Source: Cribrihabitans marinus (GTDB lineage: Bacteria > Pseudomonadota > Alphaproteobacteria > Rhodobacterales > Rhodobacteraceae). Taken from it: a DNA stretch of 64,000 nucleotides. Every line of letters starts with the position of its first letter. The stretch's first letter is position 1. Shown piece by piece: positions 44,866 through 53,654 of this stretch. Below the pieces are notes generated by a model, which did no database searches, was not told where the DNA came from, and saw only the letters and a list, made by a program, of their open reading frames with translations. The position numbers and the translations under genes were made by a program. The stretch lies in NCBI RefSeq assembly GCF_900109035.1, contig NZ_FNYD01000002.1, positions 434,001 through 498,000 on the forward strand, read 5' to 3'.

Positions 44866-46476
44866 TCAGCGGTGATCGCGGACCCGCTCGCGGAGTTCAT
44901 TTTTCCGGATTTTCCCGGTGGAGGTTTTCGGCAGCTCGCCTAAGATTTCTTTCTTCGGTCGCTTGAATCCGGCCAGAACCGCGCGGGCGTAATCTAACAA
45001 GTCGCCCTCCGTTGCGTCACCGGAGAGTTCGACAAAGGCACAGGGAACCTCCCCCCATTTTTCATCCGGCATAGCGACGACCGCCACGAGGCTGACAGCG
45101 GAGTGTAAATAGAGCGCCTTTTCCACTTCGATGGAGGAGATGTTCTCGCCGCCCGAAATGATGATGTCCTTTGATCGATCGCGGATCTCGATGTAGCCTT
45201 CGGCATGCTGTACCGCGATGTCGCCGGACCAGAACCAGCCGTTCTTGAAGGCCTTCGCAGTCTCCTCCGGCGCCTTCAGATAACCTTTCATCACGATGTT
45301 GCTGCGAAACGCGATCTCGCCCAGTGTGGTGCCATCCCATCGCACAGGCGTGCCAGTATCCGGGTCCAGCACAAGCACATCTTCTTCCAATTCGTAGGCC
45401 ACGCCCTGGCGCGCTTTAAGATTCGCCCGCTCCTGAAGCGGCAACGCCGCCCAGTCCGGTTTTTCCGCGCAGACGACAGCGGGACCGTAGACCTCGGTCA
45501 GCCCGTAAACATGCGTGATGGATATCCCCATCGCTTCCATCTTATTGATCACACTGGCGGGCGGCGGCGCGGCGGCGGTCATCATTTTGATTTTCTGTGG
45601 GAAATCCCGCTTTTGCTCGGCGGCGACAATCATCGACATGATGATCGGCGCGCCGCATAGGTGGGTGACGCCGTGATCTGCGAAGGCATCGTAAATTGCA
45701 TCCGCCCTTGGCGCGCGCAAGAAGACATGGCAGCCGGCAAGCAGGGTGATCGTCCAAGGAAAGCACCAGCCGTCGCAGCGAAACAGCGGCAGCGTCCAGA
45801 CGTGGACCGGATGGTGCGGCATTTCCCAAGTGACCACGTTGTTGACCGCATTGGTCCAGGCGCCGCGATGGGAATAGACGACACCCTTGGGCCGGCCCGT
45901 GGTGCCCGAGGTATAGTTCAGCGCGAGTGCATCCCACTCGTCCTCGGGAAGGGTATAGGCGAAATCCGGGTCGCCTTCCGCCAGAAGGTCATCGTACGTG
46001 AACGCGCCGATCCTTTCGCCGCCCGGGCCTTCGCTGTCTTCGATATCGACGATCAGCAGATCCAACCCGGCTTGCGCAACCGCCTCCGCCGCGATTGCTG
46101 AAAACTCCGTGTCGACCAGCAGCACGTTGGCATCGCCGTGAGCGAGGATATAGGCAATCGTGTCCGCGTCGAGACGGGTATTGTTGGCATTAAGGACCGC
46201 ATCCAGCATGGGGATCGCCAGCGCGCACTCAAACGCTTCTGGGATATTCGGGGCGAGTAGGGCAACGGTGTCGCCCTTGCTGATGCCGCGCGCAGCCAGA
46301 GCGGACGCAAGCCGTTTGCACCTCATCGCGACCTCGCCCCAAGAGCGCCGGATGCGGCCGTGGATCTGCGCGGGCAGTTCGGGATGCACACGTTCCACTC
46401 TTTTTAGGATCGAGACGGGCGAGAGGGCCGCGTGGTTGGCCGCGGTCCGCGCAAGCTCCGGGCCTTCGAAGGTCAT
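44866..46476 (-). CDS. dmdB: Acyl-CoA synthetase, probable methylmercaptopropionate-CoA ligase
   Basis: A 536-residue AMP-forming ligase. The ATP motif is LNYTSGTTGRPKGVVYSHRG near residue 190, the acyl-binding region is THVYGLTEVYGPAVV, and the C-terminal motifs are GWFWSGDIAVQHAEGYIEI, RSKDIIISGGENISSIEVE and KTSTGKIRKNELRE with the catalytic lysine. The family also contains medium-chain acyl-CoA ligases. The DmdB role, activating methylmercaptopropionate to its CoA ester, is inferred from position directly before dmdA. The start overlaps the hydratase stop by four bases. Confidence 0.85.
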   Translation of the reverse strand: MTFEGPELARTAANHAALSPVSILKRVERVHPELPAQIHGRIRRSWGEVAMRCKRLASALAARGISKGDTVALLAPNIPEAFECALAIPMLDAVLNANNTRLDADTIAYILAHGDANVLLVDTEFSAIAAEAVAQAGLDLLIVDIEDSEGPGGERIGAFTYDDLLAEGDPDFAYTLPEDEWDALALNYTSGTTGRPKGVVYSHRGAWTNAVNNVVTWEMPHHPVHVWTLPLFRCDGWCFPWTITLLAGCHVFLRAPRADAIYDAFADHGVTHLCGAPIIMSMIVAAEQKRDFPQKIKMMTAAAPPPASVINKMEAMGISITHVYGLTEVYGPAVVCAEKPDWAALPLQERANLKARQGVAYELEEDVLVLDPDTGTPVRWDGTTLGEIAFRSNIVMKGYLKAPEETAKAFKNGWFWSGDIAVQHAEGYIEIRDRSKDIIISGGENISSIEVEKALYLHSAVSLVAVVAMPDEKWGEVPCAFVELSGDATEGDLLDYARAVLAGFKRPKKEILGELPKTSTGKIRKNELRERVRDHR

Positions 46477-47291
46477 TCTCCGGTCCAGTCCGGCATCGGC
46501 GCCTTGCGGATGAAGGCCCCGATGCCGGCTTCGGTGTCCTTCGCCATCATGTTTTCCGCCATGGTGCGGCCTGCGAAGGCATAGGCCTCCTCCAGCGGCA
46601 TCTCGAGCTGTTCGTAGAAGGCCCGCTTGCCGATCTTGACCGCTGCGGGCGCTTTGTCTGCGATGATGCGCGCGAGGTCCATCGCCGTGGCCTCCAGATC
46701 CTCCAGCGGCACGACCCGGTTGAGCAGACCCATTTCGGCGACGTGGGCGGCGGGCAGAAACTCCCCCAGCAGCAACATTTCCATTGCCAGCTTGCGCGGC
46801 ACATTGCGACTCAGCGCGACCATCGGCGTGGAGCAGAACAACCCGATATTGACGCCCGAGGTCGCAAAGCGCGCATCATCGGCGGCCACCGCCAGATCAC
46901 AGGAAGCGACAAGTTGGCAGCCGGCGGCGGTGGCGATGCCCTTCACTTCGGCGATCACGGGCTGCGGCAGGTGCACCACGCGTAGCATCATGGCGGAGCA
47001 CTTGGCAAAGAGGTCCTGGAAATACTGAAAGCCGCCGTCCGCGTCCGCTCGCCGTTCGGTCATCTCCTTGAGATTGTGACCGGCGCAGAAGTGATCGCCA
47101 CCACTGCGCAGGATCACGGCCTTGACGCTGCGATCCCCGGCGATCCGGTCGAAGGTGCCCGATAGCGCGGACAGCATGTCTTCGGACAGCGCGTTGATCG
47201 ACCGCGGCGCATTGAGCGTCAGGATGGCAACGCCGTCATTGTCGGCGCGCAATATCAGATCGTCGCTTGATGTGTCACTGTCGTAGGCCAT
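46473..47291 (-). CDS. Enoyl-CoA hydratase family protein, candidate methylthioacryloyl-CoA hydratase
   Basis: A 272-residue crotonase-fold enzyme. Visible features are LNAPRSINALSEDMLSAL, the first oxyanion segment SGGDHFCAGHNLKEM, the second oxyanion and active-site segment AEVKGIATAAGCQLVASCDL, and ARFATSGVNIGLFCSTPMVA. In the demethylation pathway a crotonase (DmdD or AcuH) hydrates methylthioacryloyl-CoA and releases methanethiol, and this gene is placed to do that. ATG 47291 is chosen because of the strong GAAGGGAAGG site just upstream. It overlaps the ligase by four bases. Confidence 0.85.
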   Translation of the reverse strand: MAYDSDTSSDDLILRADNDGVAILTLNAPRSINALSEDMLSALSGTFDRIAGDRSVKAVILRSGGDHFCAGHNLKEMTERRADADGGFQYFQDLFAKCSAMMLRVVHLPQPVIAEVKGIATAAGCQLVASCDLAVAADDARFATSGVNIGLFCSTPMVALSRNVPRKLAMEMLLLGEFLPAAHVAEMGLLNRVVPLEDLEATAMDLARIIADKAPAAVKIGKRAFYEQLEMPLEEAYAFAGRTMAENMMAKDTEAGIGAFIRKAPMPDWTGE

Positions 47292-47315
47292 GGCACCTTC
47301 CCTTCTCAAATCGCT

Positions 47316-47696
47316 TCAGACCAGCGTGCCGCCGGCCTTTGTCCAGGACCCAACGCCGCCCGTCAGGTTGACCACGGGCAATAGACCCATGTTTATCGCC
47401 GATTTCGCGGCCATGGCCGTGCGTCCGCCCGAGGCGCAGTAGAAGACATAGGTCTTGTCCTGGTTGAATTCCGGCTTGTGCGCCGGGCTCTCCGGATCGA
47501 TGTGAAATTCCATCATGCCGCGCGAGGACCGAACCGCTCCCTCGATCACACCGGTCTTGGCCTGCTCGGTGCCGTCGCGCAGGTCGACGAAGACGTGATC
47601 GGGCGACCCGGCCAGTTCCAACGCCTCTTCGGCGCTGATCGCGGCCATCGCTTCGTTCACGATTTCCACGGCGCTTTTCGCGATGATCTGTGGCAT
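47316..47696 (-). CDS. Rhodanese-like sulfurtransferase
   Basis: A 126-residue single rhodanese domain. The substrate-side segment DHVFVDLRDGTEQAK and the catalytic loop YVFYCASGGRTAMAA with the active cysteine are intact, as is GLLPVVNLTGGVGSWTKAGG near the end. Such proteins carry sulfane sulfur as a cysteine persulfide. Its place in an operon that releases methanethiol and sulfide suggests it handles sulfur from that pathway; this is inference. It lies between the hydratase and a CoA-binding protein gene. Confidence 0.88.
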   Translation of the reverse strand: MPQIIAKSAVEIVNEAMAAISAEEALELAGSPDHVFVDLRDGTEQAKTGVIEGAVRSSRGMMEFHIDPESPAHKPEFNQDKTYVFYCASGGRTAMAAKSAINMGLLPVVNLTGGVGSWTKAGGTLV

Positions 47697-47723
47697 GTCA
47701 GTCTCCTGTGCGGCGATGGGCGT

Positions 47724-48188
47724 CTAAATCACAAGGTCGAGGCGCGGTTTCCAGAATGGGCGGAACAGCTCGATCTTGGGGCAGCGGTTCATCACCACCT
47801 TGAGGCCTGCATCTTCCGCCAGTTTCGCGGCGCGGTCGTCGTAGACCCCGATCTGACCCCAGATCACCTTGGCCCCGATCGCGATGGCTTTTTCGGTGAT
47901 CGCGTAAAATTCTTCCTTGGGGCGGAATACCTCGACCATGTCCACCGGGCGATCGATCTCTTCGAGCGAATGCACAACGGGGATGCCCCGGATCTCGGTC
48001 AGGGCCGGGTTCGGGTTCACCGGGATCATGTCGTATCCGGTCTCGTGCAACACGCGCAGTACGCCGTAGCTGAATTTCGTCTTGTCGGCACTGGCCCCGA
48101 CCATGGCGATGGTTTTCACCGATTTCAGAATATCCGCGAGATACTTCTGGTCGTAATCATAGAGTTCATCCAGCGCTTCAACAGGCAT
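47724..48188 (-). CDS. CoA-binding domain protein (YccU-like)
   Basis: A 154-residue Rossmann-fold protein. The nucleotide loop is IAMVGASADKTKFSYGVLRV near residue 28, followed by YDMIPVNPNPALTEIRG, PVDMVEVFRPKEEFYAI and VIWGQIGVYDDRAAKLAEDA, with a conserved cysteine in VVMNRCPKIE. This is the CoA_binding_2 family, small proteins of unclear role. In this operon it might bind a CoA thioester or take part in sulfur trafficking, but no function is assigned. It starts three bases after the ferredoxin stop. Confidence 0.88.
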   Translation of the reverse strand: MPVEALDELYDYDQKYLADILKSVKTIAMVGASADKTKFSYGVLRVLHETGYDMIPVNPNPALTEIRGIPVVHSLEEIDRPVDMVEVFRPKEEFYAITEKAIAIGAKVIWGQIGVYDDRAAKLAEDAGLKVVMNRCPKIELFRPFWKPRLDLVI

Positions 48189-48191
48189 GGC

Positions 48192-48596
48192 TCAGACCTC
48201 CTTTTCTGCTTGCTCTGCCGCCGCGCCGCGTGAGGGCTGCGGCGTCGCGATGTCCGCCTTCAACTCATGCGGCGCCAGCGGGTCGAGGAAGGGATTGCGA
48301 TAAAGCCTGTCGTGGCTTTCGACGCCGATCTCCAGCGTGCAGTCCGTCACGGCACGCGCGACGCACAACAGGACATAACCCTGACTGATCTGCCGGTTGT
48401 TCAGCGCGACCTGGCGGCGTTGGTCGACCTGGCCCGCGGTCAGTTTCGCCGCACAAGTGATGCAGCCGCCATACTTGCAGCCGTAGGGTAGATCGACACC
48501 TTGTTCGCGCAAGCTCTCCAACAGCGGACGCCGAGCGTCAACGCTGTAGGTCGCGCCATCGCGGTTGGCGATAGTTATGGTGCGCGTTTCGCTCAC
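48192..48596 (-). CDS. Plant-type [2Fe-2S] ferredoxin
   Basis: A 134-residue electron carrier. The cluster motif is YGCKYGGCITCAAKLTAG (C-x4-C-x2-C) with the fourth cysteine in YVLLCVARAV. A C-terminal tail of about 35 residues after the ferredoxin fold is poorly conserved. It overlaps the methanethiol oxidase gene by four bases, which suggests it may exchange electrons with an enzyme of this operon; the partner is not known. Confidence 0.9.
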   Translation of the reverse strand: MSETRTITIANRDGATYSVDARRPLLESLREQGVDLPYGCKYGGCITCAAKLTAGQVDQRRQVALNNRQISQGYVLLCVARAVTDCTLEIGVESHDRLYRNPFLDPLAPHELKADIATPQPSRGAAAEQAEKEV

Positions 48597-49951
48597 AGCC
48601 AGATATCGCTCGTGCAGTCGCCGCCGGGATAACGGGTTTCATGGCAACGGCTGGGGCCGTTGGGTTCCTTGCCGAAGTCCACGATGAAATTCTCGTTGAT
48701 CTTCATGCCGCCGTTTTCCACGTCACAGTCGATCAGGACCATCACGCCGCCCTGTGTGCGGATCTCGGGGTAGAACTGGTTGTCCCAGGTGGAAAACAGC
48801 GAGGTCGTGACGTAAAGGCGCTTGCCGTCCAGCGACAGCTGGAACATCTGCGGACCGCCTGCAATCTTGACGCCGTTTACCTCTGGCGCCTTGCCGAGAA
48901 GCCCGCCCATGAAGACCTGCCCGGTCAGTTTGGGGTTGTGCGGATCGCTGATATCGTACTGGCGCATGTCACCGTGCAGCCAGTTGTTCAGATAGAGGTA
49001 CCTGTCGTCCATCGACACGAGGATCGCCGACATGACACCTGGCACGGGAATGGGCCATTCGGGATGCGGCTCGTTTTCCACGTCGATCACCTTTTCCCAC
49101 TCCCACTTGCCCGCGCCGGACTTCCAGAAGTGAATCACGTTGGTGCTGAGCGCGGCACCGCAGAACCCGTGCGTGCTGTCGGGATTATGCAGGAATTTCA
49201 CCTCCAGCGGGATCAGCCCGTCCTCGCCCAGATACATGCTCTCGACCGGTTCGCGCTTCTCGAAATCCCAGATGTGTAGGCGGCGGCCGTATTTCAGGTG
49301 ACCGACCTCTTCGAGGTCGAAGCCCGGCATGAACGTGTTGGGGGCCGCCCATTCGGACGAGACCATCACGTTGTGGCGAGGCTGGTACCAGAAATCATAG
49401 CCAAAGGGGATGTCGCCCATCGAGTTCTCCCAGCGCCCGACGATCTCGAACTCCTTGTTGAGATGCAGATAGCCGCCGGGCGCCTCGCCCTGCGCGTCGC
49501 CAAGAAAGGAGATGATGATTTCGGAGCCGAGGCAATGCACCGTGTGCGGCCCGCTGAGATTGGTCCTGGACTTGATTTCGGCCCCGTCGATGATCTTGTG
49601 CAGGCGCGGCGCGTGCGGGTCGGTCGCTGTGTCGATGATGTGGATGTTGTTTGACCGCACCCCCGGCACAAGCAGGTACTTGCGCGACATGCCCGCATCG
49701 TCGTGGCAGGAGGAACAGGCGTTCCAGCCCATGTGGTGCAACTCGTCGCCGATGCCGGGCATTTCCAGCCTGTGGATGACTTGGGAATAGGTCGGGCTGT
49801 CGGGGTCCGCATCCACCGTCGCCAGGTAGTCGGGCTTCTGAATACCCGTCCCGGTGTAGATCGCGATCGTGTAGAGCAGCTTTTCGCGCGGGGCCTTGAT
49901 CGCCTCCGCCGGGCTGGCATAGCCCGGCCCGCAACATGTGCCGTCCATCAT
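48593..49951 (-). CDS. mtoX: Methanethiol oxidase (selenium-binding protein 56 family)
   Basis: A 452-residue beta-propeller protein of the SBP56 family, whose bacterial members oxidise methanethiol to formaldehyde, hydrogen sulfide and hydrogen peroxide. Hallmarks are CCGPGYASPAEAIKAPREKL at the start, HHMGWNACSSCHDD with candidate copper ligands, LSGPHTVHCLGSEIII, EWAAPNTFMPGFDLEEV, LNNWLHGDMRQYDISDP and PGGDCTSDIWL at the very end. ATG 49951 lies five bases after a GGGAGG site; the longer frame to 50008 is not conserved. There is no obvious signal peptide. As first gene of the operon it faces the IclR regulator. Confidence 0.88.
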   Translation of the reverse strand: MMDGTCCGPGYASPAEAIKAPREKLLYTIAIYTGTGIQKPDYLATVDADPDSPTYSQVIHRLEMPGIGDELHHMGWNACSSCHDDAGMSRKYLLVPGVRSNNIHIIDTATDPHAPRLHKIIDGAEIKSRTNLSGPHTVHCLGSEIIISFLGDAQGEAPGGYLHLNKEFEIVGRWENSMGDIPFGYDFWYQPRHNVMVSSEWAAPNTFMPGFDLEEVGHLKYGRRLHIWDFEKREPVESMYLGEDGLIPLEVKFLHNPDSTHGFCGAALSTNVIHFWKSGAGKWEWEKVIDVENEPHPEWPIPVPGVMSAILVSMDDRYLYLNNWLHGDMRQYDISDPHNPKLTGQVFMGGLLGKAPEVNGVKIAGGPQMFQLSLDGKRLYVTTSLFSTWDNQFYPEIRTQGGVMVLIDCDVENGGMKINENFIVDFGKEPNGPSRCHETRYPGGDCTSDIWL

Positions 49952-50019
49952 CACATCCTCCCTTGCGATAAGCCCACGATTCTCGTAATTCGATAAAAAG
50001 ATTCTCACAAGGCAAAAAC
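49952..50019. promoter_or_regulatory. Divergent control region between mtoX and the IclR-type regulator
   Basis: This 68-base gap must hold the promoters of the dmd operon and of the regulator. The GGGAGG ribosome site of mtoX lies at its left edge. A seven-base direct repeat, GATTCTC at 49979-49985 and 50001-50007 (two helical turns apart), is the only operator-like element I can see. Confidence 0.45.
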
Positions 50020-50781
50020 ATGCATCTGGAACGGCTCACCAGCATTCTCGAAATCGTGGGGCAGAAAGGCGCGGTCACGGTGTCGGAGATCTGCACACAT
50101 GCGGACCTGCCGAAACCCACGGCTTACAGACTGGTGCAGGATCTCGTTTCGGTCGGACTGCTGGAGCCGCTCGCGCGCGGGCAGTTCTCGGTAGGCTCGC
50201 GCCTGAAGCAAATCACCCATGGCGGTCTTTCGGATTCCGGTCTGCTGGACGTGATCGCGCCGGCCCTGGCCCGCGCCGCCACCAATCACGGGGCGGCGTT
50301 CTTTCTGTCGCGTCTCCGGGCGGGGCGCGTTGAAATCATCCATGTGGCTACGCCGGACAACGGTGTGTCCTACCTGCATCCCGGCGTCGGCAAGCGGCCG
50401 CTGCATGCCTGCTCTTGCTCCAAGGTCATAGCCGCGTACTCTCCGGAGCTTCTGTCGCGCAGCGCGCTGACGGGGGAGCTTCGCAGGTATACAGACAACA
50501 CGATCACCTCCCTTCGGGATCTCGAGTCGGAGTTCGAGGTGATCCGGGCGCAAGGATACGCCGAATGCATCGAGGAGCTTGAACGCGGCATCTGTTCCGT
50601 CGCGACCACCCTGGGCGTCAACGGACCCGGCGCCACGCTGTCGATCGGCGTCACGGCGTCTGCACGCGTCTTGACGCATGCGCGGCGTAAGCTGATCGGC
50701 GAGACGCTCCGAACGATGGCGCGCGATCTGTCCGGAACATTGGGCTGGCGCGAGGCTGACGCGGACCGGAAAACCGGATAG
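50020..50781 (+). CDS. IclR-family transcriptional regulator
   Basis: A 253-residue regulator. The N-terminal winged helix-turn-helix reads MHLERLTSILEIVGQKGAVT, then ICTHADLPKPTAYRLVQDLV. The C-terminal effector domain includes HVATPDNGVSYLHPGVGKR and LHACSCSKVIAAYSPE, then YAECIEELERGICSVATTLG. IclR proteins usually control adjacent catabolic operons and bind small acids. The divergent position makes it the likely regulator of the DMSP/methanethiol operon; the ligand is unknown. Confidence 0.9.
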   Translation: MHLERLTSILEIVGQKGAVTVSEICTHADLPKPTAYRLVQDLVSVGLLEPLARGQFSVGSRLKQITHGGLSDSGLLDVIAPALARAATNHGAAFFLSRLRAGRVEIIHVATPDNGVSYLHPGVGKRPLHACSCSKVIAAYSPELLSRSALTGELRRYTDNTITSLRDLESEFEVIRAQGYAECIEELERGICSVATTLGVNGPGATLSIGVTASARVLTHARRKLIGETLRTMARDLSGTLGWREADADRKTG

Positions 50782-50869
50782 GATCGGGCGACGCAACACC
50801 CGGTTATCGCACGTGCAAGGGCGCTGCGCATCCCCGGAGCGGGCAGGGCACAAGACGTGGAGATTTGAA

Positions 50870-51223
50870 ATGGCAGACGCGATGCTCGGCACCTTTTTCG
50901 CCATCGATGTCCGGTCCGAACACCGGCAAGCCTTCCTGGATGCAAGCATTTTTGCAGCGCAGAGCTTCATCAGTGAAGAGCGCGAAGTTTTCCATTTTCA
51001 GATCATGGTTGATGCCGTCGACCCGAACCGGTTCTATTTTTACAACGTGTTCCGAGATGAAGCCGCTGTTCAGGCACATGAGGAGACGTCGGTCTTCAAG
51101 ACTTGGTGGCAGAAAGTTCAACCCATGCTGGCGAGCGAAACAGAAACAATTGCGAAGATGCACACGCTGTTCCCCAGCGCAAAGGGATTCGAAGCTCAAA
51201 AAATGGGCCTGCTGCAATGGTAA
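50870..51223 (+). CDS. ABM-domain (quinol monooxygenase-like) protein
   Basis: A 117-residue ferredoxin-like-fold protein of the antibiotic-biosynthesis-monooxygenase/YgiN type: MLGTFFAIDVRSEHRQAFLD, VFHFQIMVDAVDPNRFYFYN, then FRDEAAVQAHEETSVFKTWW. Members act on quinols, haem or signalling molecules, or are only structural relatives. The start ATG 50870 is chosen for the domain boundary. It follows the IclR gene by 88 bases on the same strand and may belong to the same regulon. Confidence 0.8.
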   Translation: MADAMLGTFFAIDVRSEHRQAFLDASIFAAQSFISEEREVFHFQIMVDAVDPNRFYFYNVFRDEAAVQAHEETSVFKTWWQKVQPMLASETETIAKMHTLFPSAKGFEAQKMGLLQW

Positions 51224-51431
51224 ATCCTATTGATGCATTTTCGATTAATCGCTTGAATACCGATTTTGCAAAGTTTGGTGGACGATAACGCGAAGGGGAT
51301 TTCGACCAAAGCGGACAAGTCCTTTCTTCGCAGCATTCGTGACTTTTGGACTCGTGGACTAAGCCGCTCTCGCGGCAAAGGCGCTTGTTGCTGATGTAGC
51401 GCGCCAATCCAGGAGTGCGCGTGCTTTGCGC

Positions 51432-53066
51432 TTAATTCGGAATCCCTGCATTTCTGAGGCTAGACAGCCAGAGTCTTCGGTTCTTAGGATGGTTTTTCGA
51501 TCCGGCGAACTGCCGCTGCATGGCCGTAATCGAGAGGTTCGGATTTAGGTCCAGCGCAGCCTCGACGGCTGATTTCGCCTCTTCCGCGCGTTCCAACTCG
51601 ATCAGGTTAGCTGCGCGCAAGAGATGGTGAAATGTTTGCCAGGTTTTGCTGGTGGCCACCGTGCCGAGTTGTCGTGCCGCCTCCAGGGCTTCTTCATGCC
51701 GACCAAGGTGAAACAGGATGTGGCCCTTGTAGAAATACATGTTTTGAAGCATCGGGTCACGGGGACTGAGCCTTAACGCCATGTCGATTTGCGGAAGCGC
51801 ATCTTCCTGCATGCGGAACCAGTCGTAGGTGTGCGCAAGTTCGAGCCTAATGCGTGCGTCGTTGGGGTTTAGCATCACCGCGCGTTCGAGGTTCGCAATG
51901 GCTGGCTCGGCGTCACCAGTGAAACGATAGATATACCCGAGTGCAGCGTGGGCCTGCGCGTCCCTATCATCCAACGAAATCGCGCGCCTGGCGGCTTCGG
52001 TCGCGGCCACTAGCGTTTCTTGAGGTGTGTCGCTCCACTGAAAGAAGAAAATTGTACCTAGAGTGCGGGCCTTCAGACTGTATGCCGCCGCAAAATCCGG
52101 GTCCCGTGCAATCGCCTTTTCCGCAAACTCGATCGCGTCGATCTGAGCCTCCTTGGAAAATACCGTCTGCCGGGCGCGCCCCCGAAGATAAAGGTCCCAG
52201 GCGTCAAGATCGTCGGTTGGCTTTCCAAGCACGTCCGAGACATCCGCCTGATAGATTTCCGGAAGCAGTCGACCGGCGATTGCCTGGCTGATTTCGTCCT
52301 GGACTTCAAAAATGTCGATCAATTCCCGCTCGAAGGCTTCTGCCCATATCGTTTCGTTGGCTATGACTTCCACAAGCTCGCCACTGACCCGAACCTTGTT
52401 GCCGGCACGACGAATGCTTCCGCGAACGACATATCCGACGCCCAGGTCGCGGGCAATTTCGAGGGGTGTTGCCGTTTCTTCCACGTAGGAAAACACCGTC
52501 GCGCTGGAGACCACGAAGAGCTCGCGGTTGCGCGACAGATGGGTGGTCAGGTCATCGGTCAATCCGTCGGCGAAGTAACGCGCCGAAGCGTCCTCGCTCA
52601 GGTCATCAAATCGCGTCACAGCAATCGAAGGCTTGTTGGTGTCCAGGCCGTCAGGACCATCACCGGAAAGCAGCAGCCAGACCGAAAGAATTCCTGTCGC
52701 GGCCAGAAACGCGGCAACTGCCCAGCGCCTTGAGGGCTTTGGTTTCGCCTGTTCCAACGGCTCGACCGTCGAAACCGGCGCGACGAACTGAAACCCCCGT
52801 TTTGGAAAGGTCTTGATGAAGCGGGACGCAGTTGCAGTATCGTCCAGGGCTTTCCGAACAGACCGGATACGCGTGTTCAATGCCGCGTCAGTGATCGCAT
52901 TCCCGTTCCAGATTTCCTCGATGATGTCCTCCTTGCTTACAATCCCTTCCCGGCGGCGGACGAGGAATTCAAGCAATTGAAGCGCCTGCGGTTCCAGAGG
53001 CACCGGATCGCCACGGCGGGTCAGACCTCGCGCAGAATCAAGCTGGAATTCGAAGAATTTGTACAT
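51432..53066 (-). CDS. CadC-like membrane transcriptional regulator with TPR domain
   Basis: A 544-residue protein. The N-terminal OmpR/CadC winged helix includes VPLEPQALQLLEFLVRRREG and DAALNTRIRSVRKALDD, then TFPKRGFQFVAPV. A membrane span follows near residues 113-132 (WAVAAFLAATGILSVWLLLS). The next region (IAVTRFDDLSEDASARYFAD, then GVGYVVRGSIRRAGNKVRVS) is the TolB-like N-terminal fold common in such regulators. The last 250 residues are TPR helices (AQAHAALGYIYRFTGDAEPA and similar). It should bind DNA from the membrane. It is divergent from a small secreted protein gene, a candidate target. Confidence 0.88.
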   Translation of the reverse strand: MYKFFEFQLDSARGLTRRGDPVPLEPQALQLLEFLVRRREGIVSKEDIIEEIWNGNAITDAALNTRIRSVRKALDDTATASRFIKTFPKRGFQFVAPVSTVEPLEQAKPKPSRRWAVAAFLAATGILSVWLLLSGDGPDGLDTNKPSIAVTRFDDLSEDASARYFADGLTDDLTTHLSRNRELFVVSSATVFSYVEETATPLEIARDLGVGYVVRGSIRRAGNKVRVSGELVEVIANETIWAEAFERELIDIFEVQDEISQAIAGRLLPEIYQADVSDVLGKPTDDLDAWDLYLRGRARQTVFSKEAQIDAIEFAEKAIARDPDFAAAYSLKARTLGTIFFFQWSDTPQETLVAATEAARRAISLDDRDAQAHAALGYIYRFTGDAEPAIANLERAVMLNPNDARIRLELAHTYDWFRMQEDALPQIDMALRLSPRDPMLQNMYFYKGHILFHLGRHEEALEAARQLGTVATSKTWQTFHHLLRAANLIELERAEEAKSAVEAALDLNPNLSITAMQRQFAGSKNHPKNRRLWLSSLRNAGIPN

Positions 53067-53234
53067 AAGGCAACCTATGGCCGGACGATCTCGCGGTTCA
53101 ACGAGCGATCCTGATTATTATCTAAATGTCAGGGAAAGTCATTTTCCGATCAAGCTTGGCGTCGGCAGCCGACCTATTCGTGGTGTCCGGGGCAAGTGCT
53201 CCAACATGCAAACTGTCAAAGCGAGGAGGCTGAC

Positions 53235-53654
53235 ATGACACAATTTACACGCGCCGCCGCTGCTGCTGTGGCCATTTCCCTGGCAGGAAGCGCCGCCATG
53301 GCGGAAACCGAATTGGAGGCTGCGCTGAAGAGCGGTGGAGAGAGGCTCAAGTCTGACGAGATCGCGGAGCTTTTGATCGGCAATATCGTCACGGCCAAAT
53401 CGGGTGAGAAGATGTTCAGGTTCTTCTATGACCCGGCCAATATCCTGAAAGGAGAACTGACCAATGGCGGTTGGAGCGGGACGGGGGCCTATGCCATCAC
53501 CGACACCGACCAGGTTTGTGTCTCGATGGCCGCCGACAAGGGCCGCTATCGTTGCCTGAGCGCTGTGCGCACGGGCGATACTGTCCAGAAGTTCAATGCC
53601 GACGGCAAGATGACCTTCGAGCTTCTTGACTTCGAACCATCGACGGGGCTTTGA
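53235..53654 (+). CDS. Small secreted protein of unknown function
   Basis: A 139-residue protein with a signal peptide (MTQFTRAAAAAVAISLAGSA, cleaved near AMAETE). The mature part reads GERLKSDEIAELLIGNIV, then GGWSGTGAYAITDTDQVCVS and GRYRCLSAVRTGD, with two cysteines likely to be disulfide-bonded. I do not recognise a named family. The start ATG 53235 follows a GAGGAGG site. It is divergent from the CadC-like regulator, 168 bases away, and may be under its control. Confidence 0.78.
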   Translation: MTQFTRAAAAAVAISLAGSAAMAETELEAALKSGGERLKSDEIAELLIGNIVTAKSGEKMFRFFYDPANILKGELTNGGWSGTGAYAITDTDQVCVSMAADKGRYRCLSAVRTGDTVQKFNADGKMTFELLDFEPSTGL

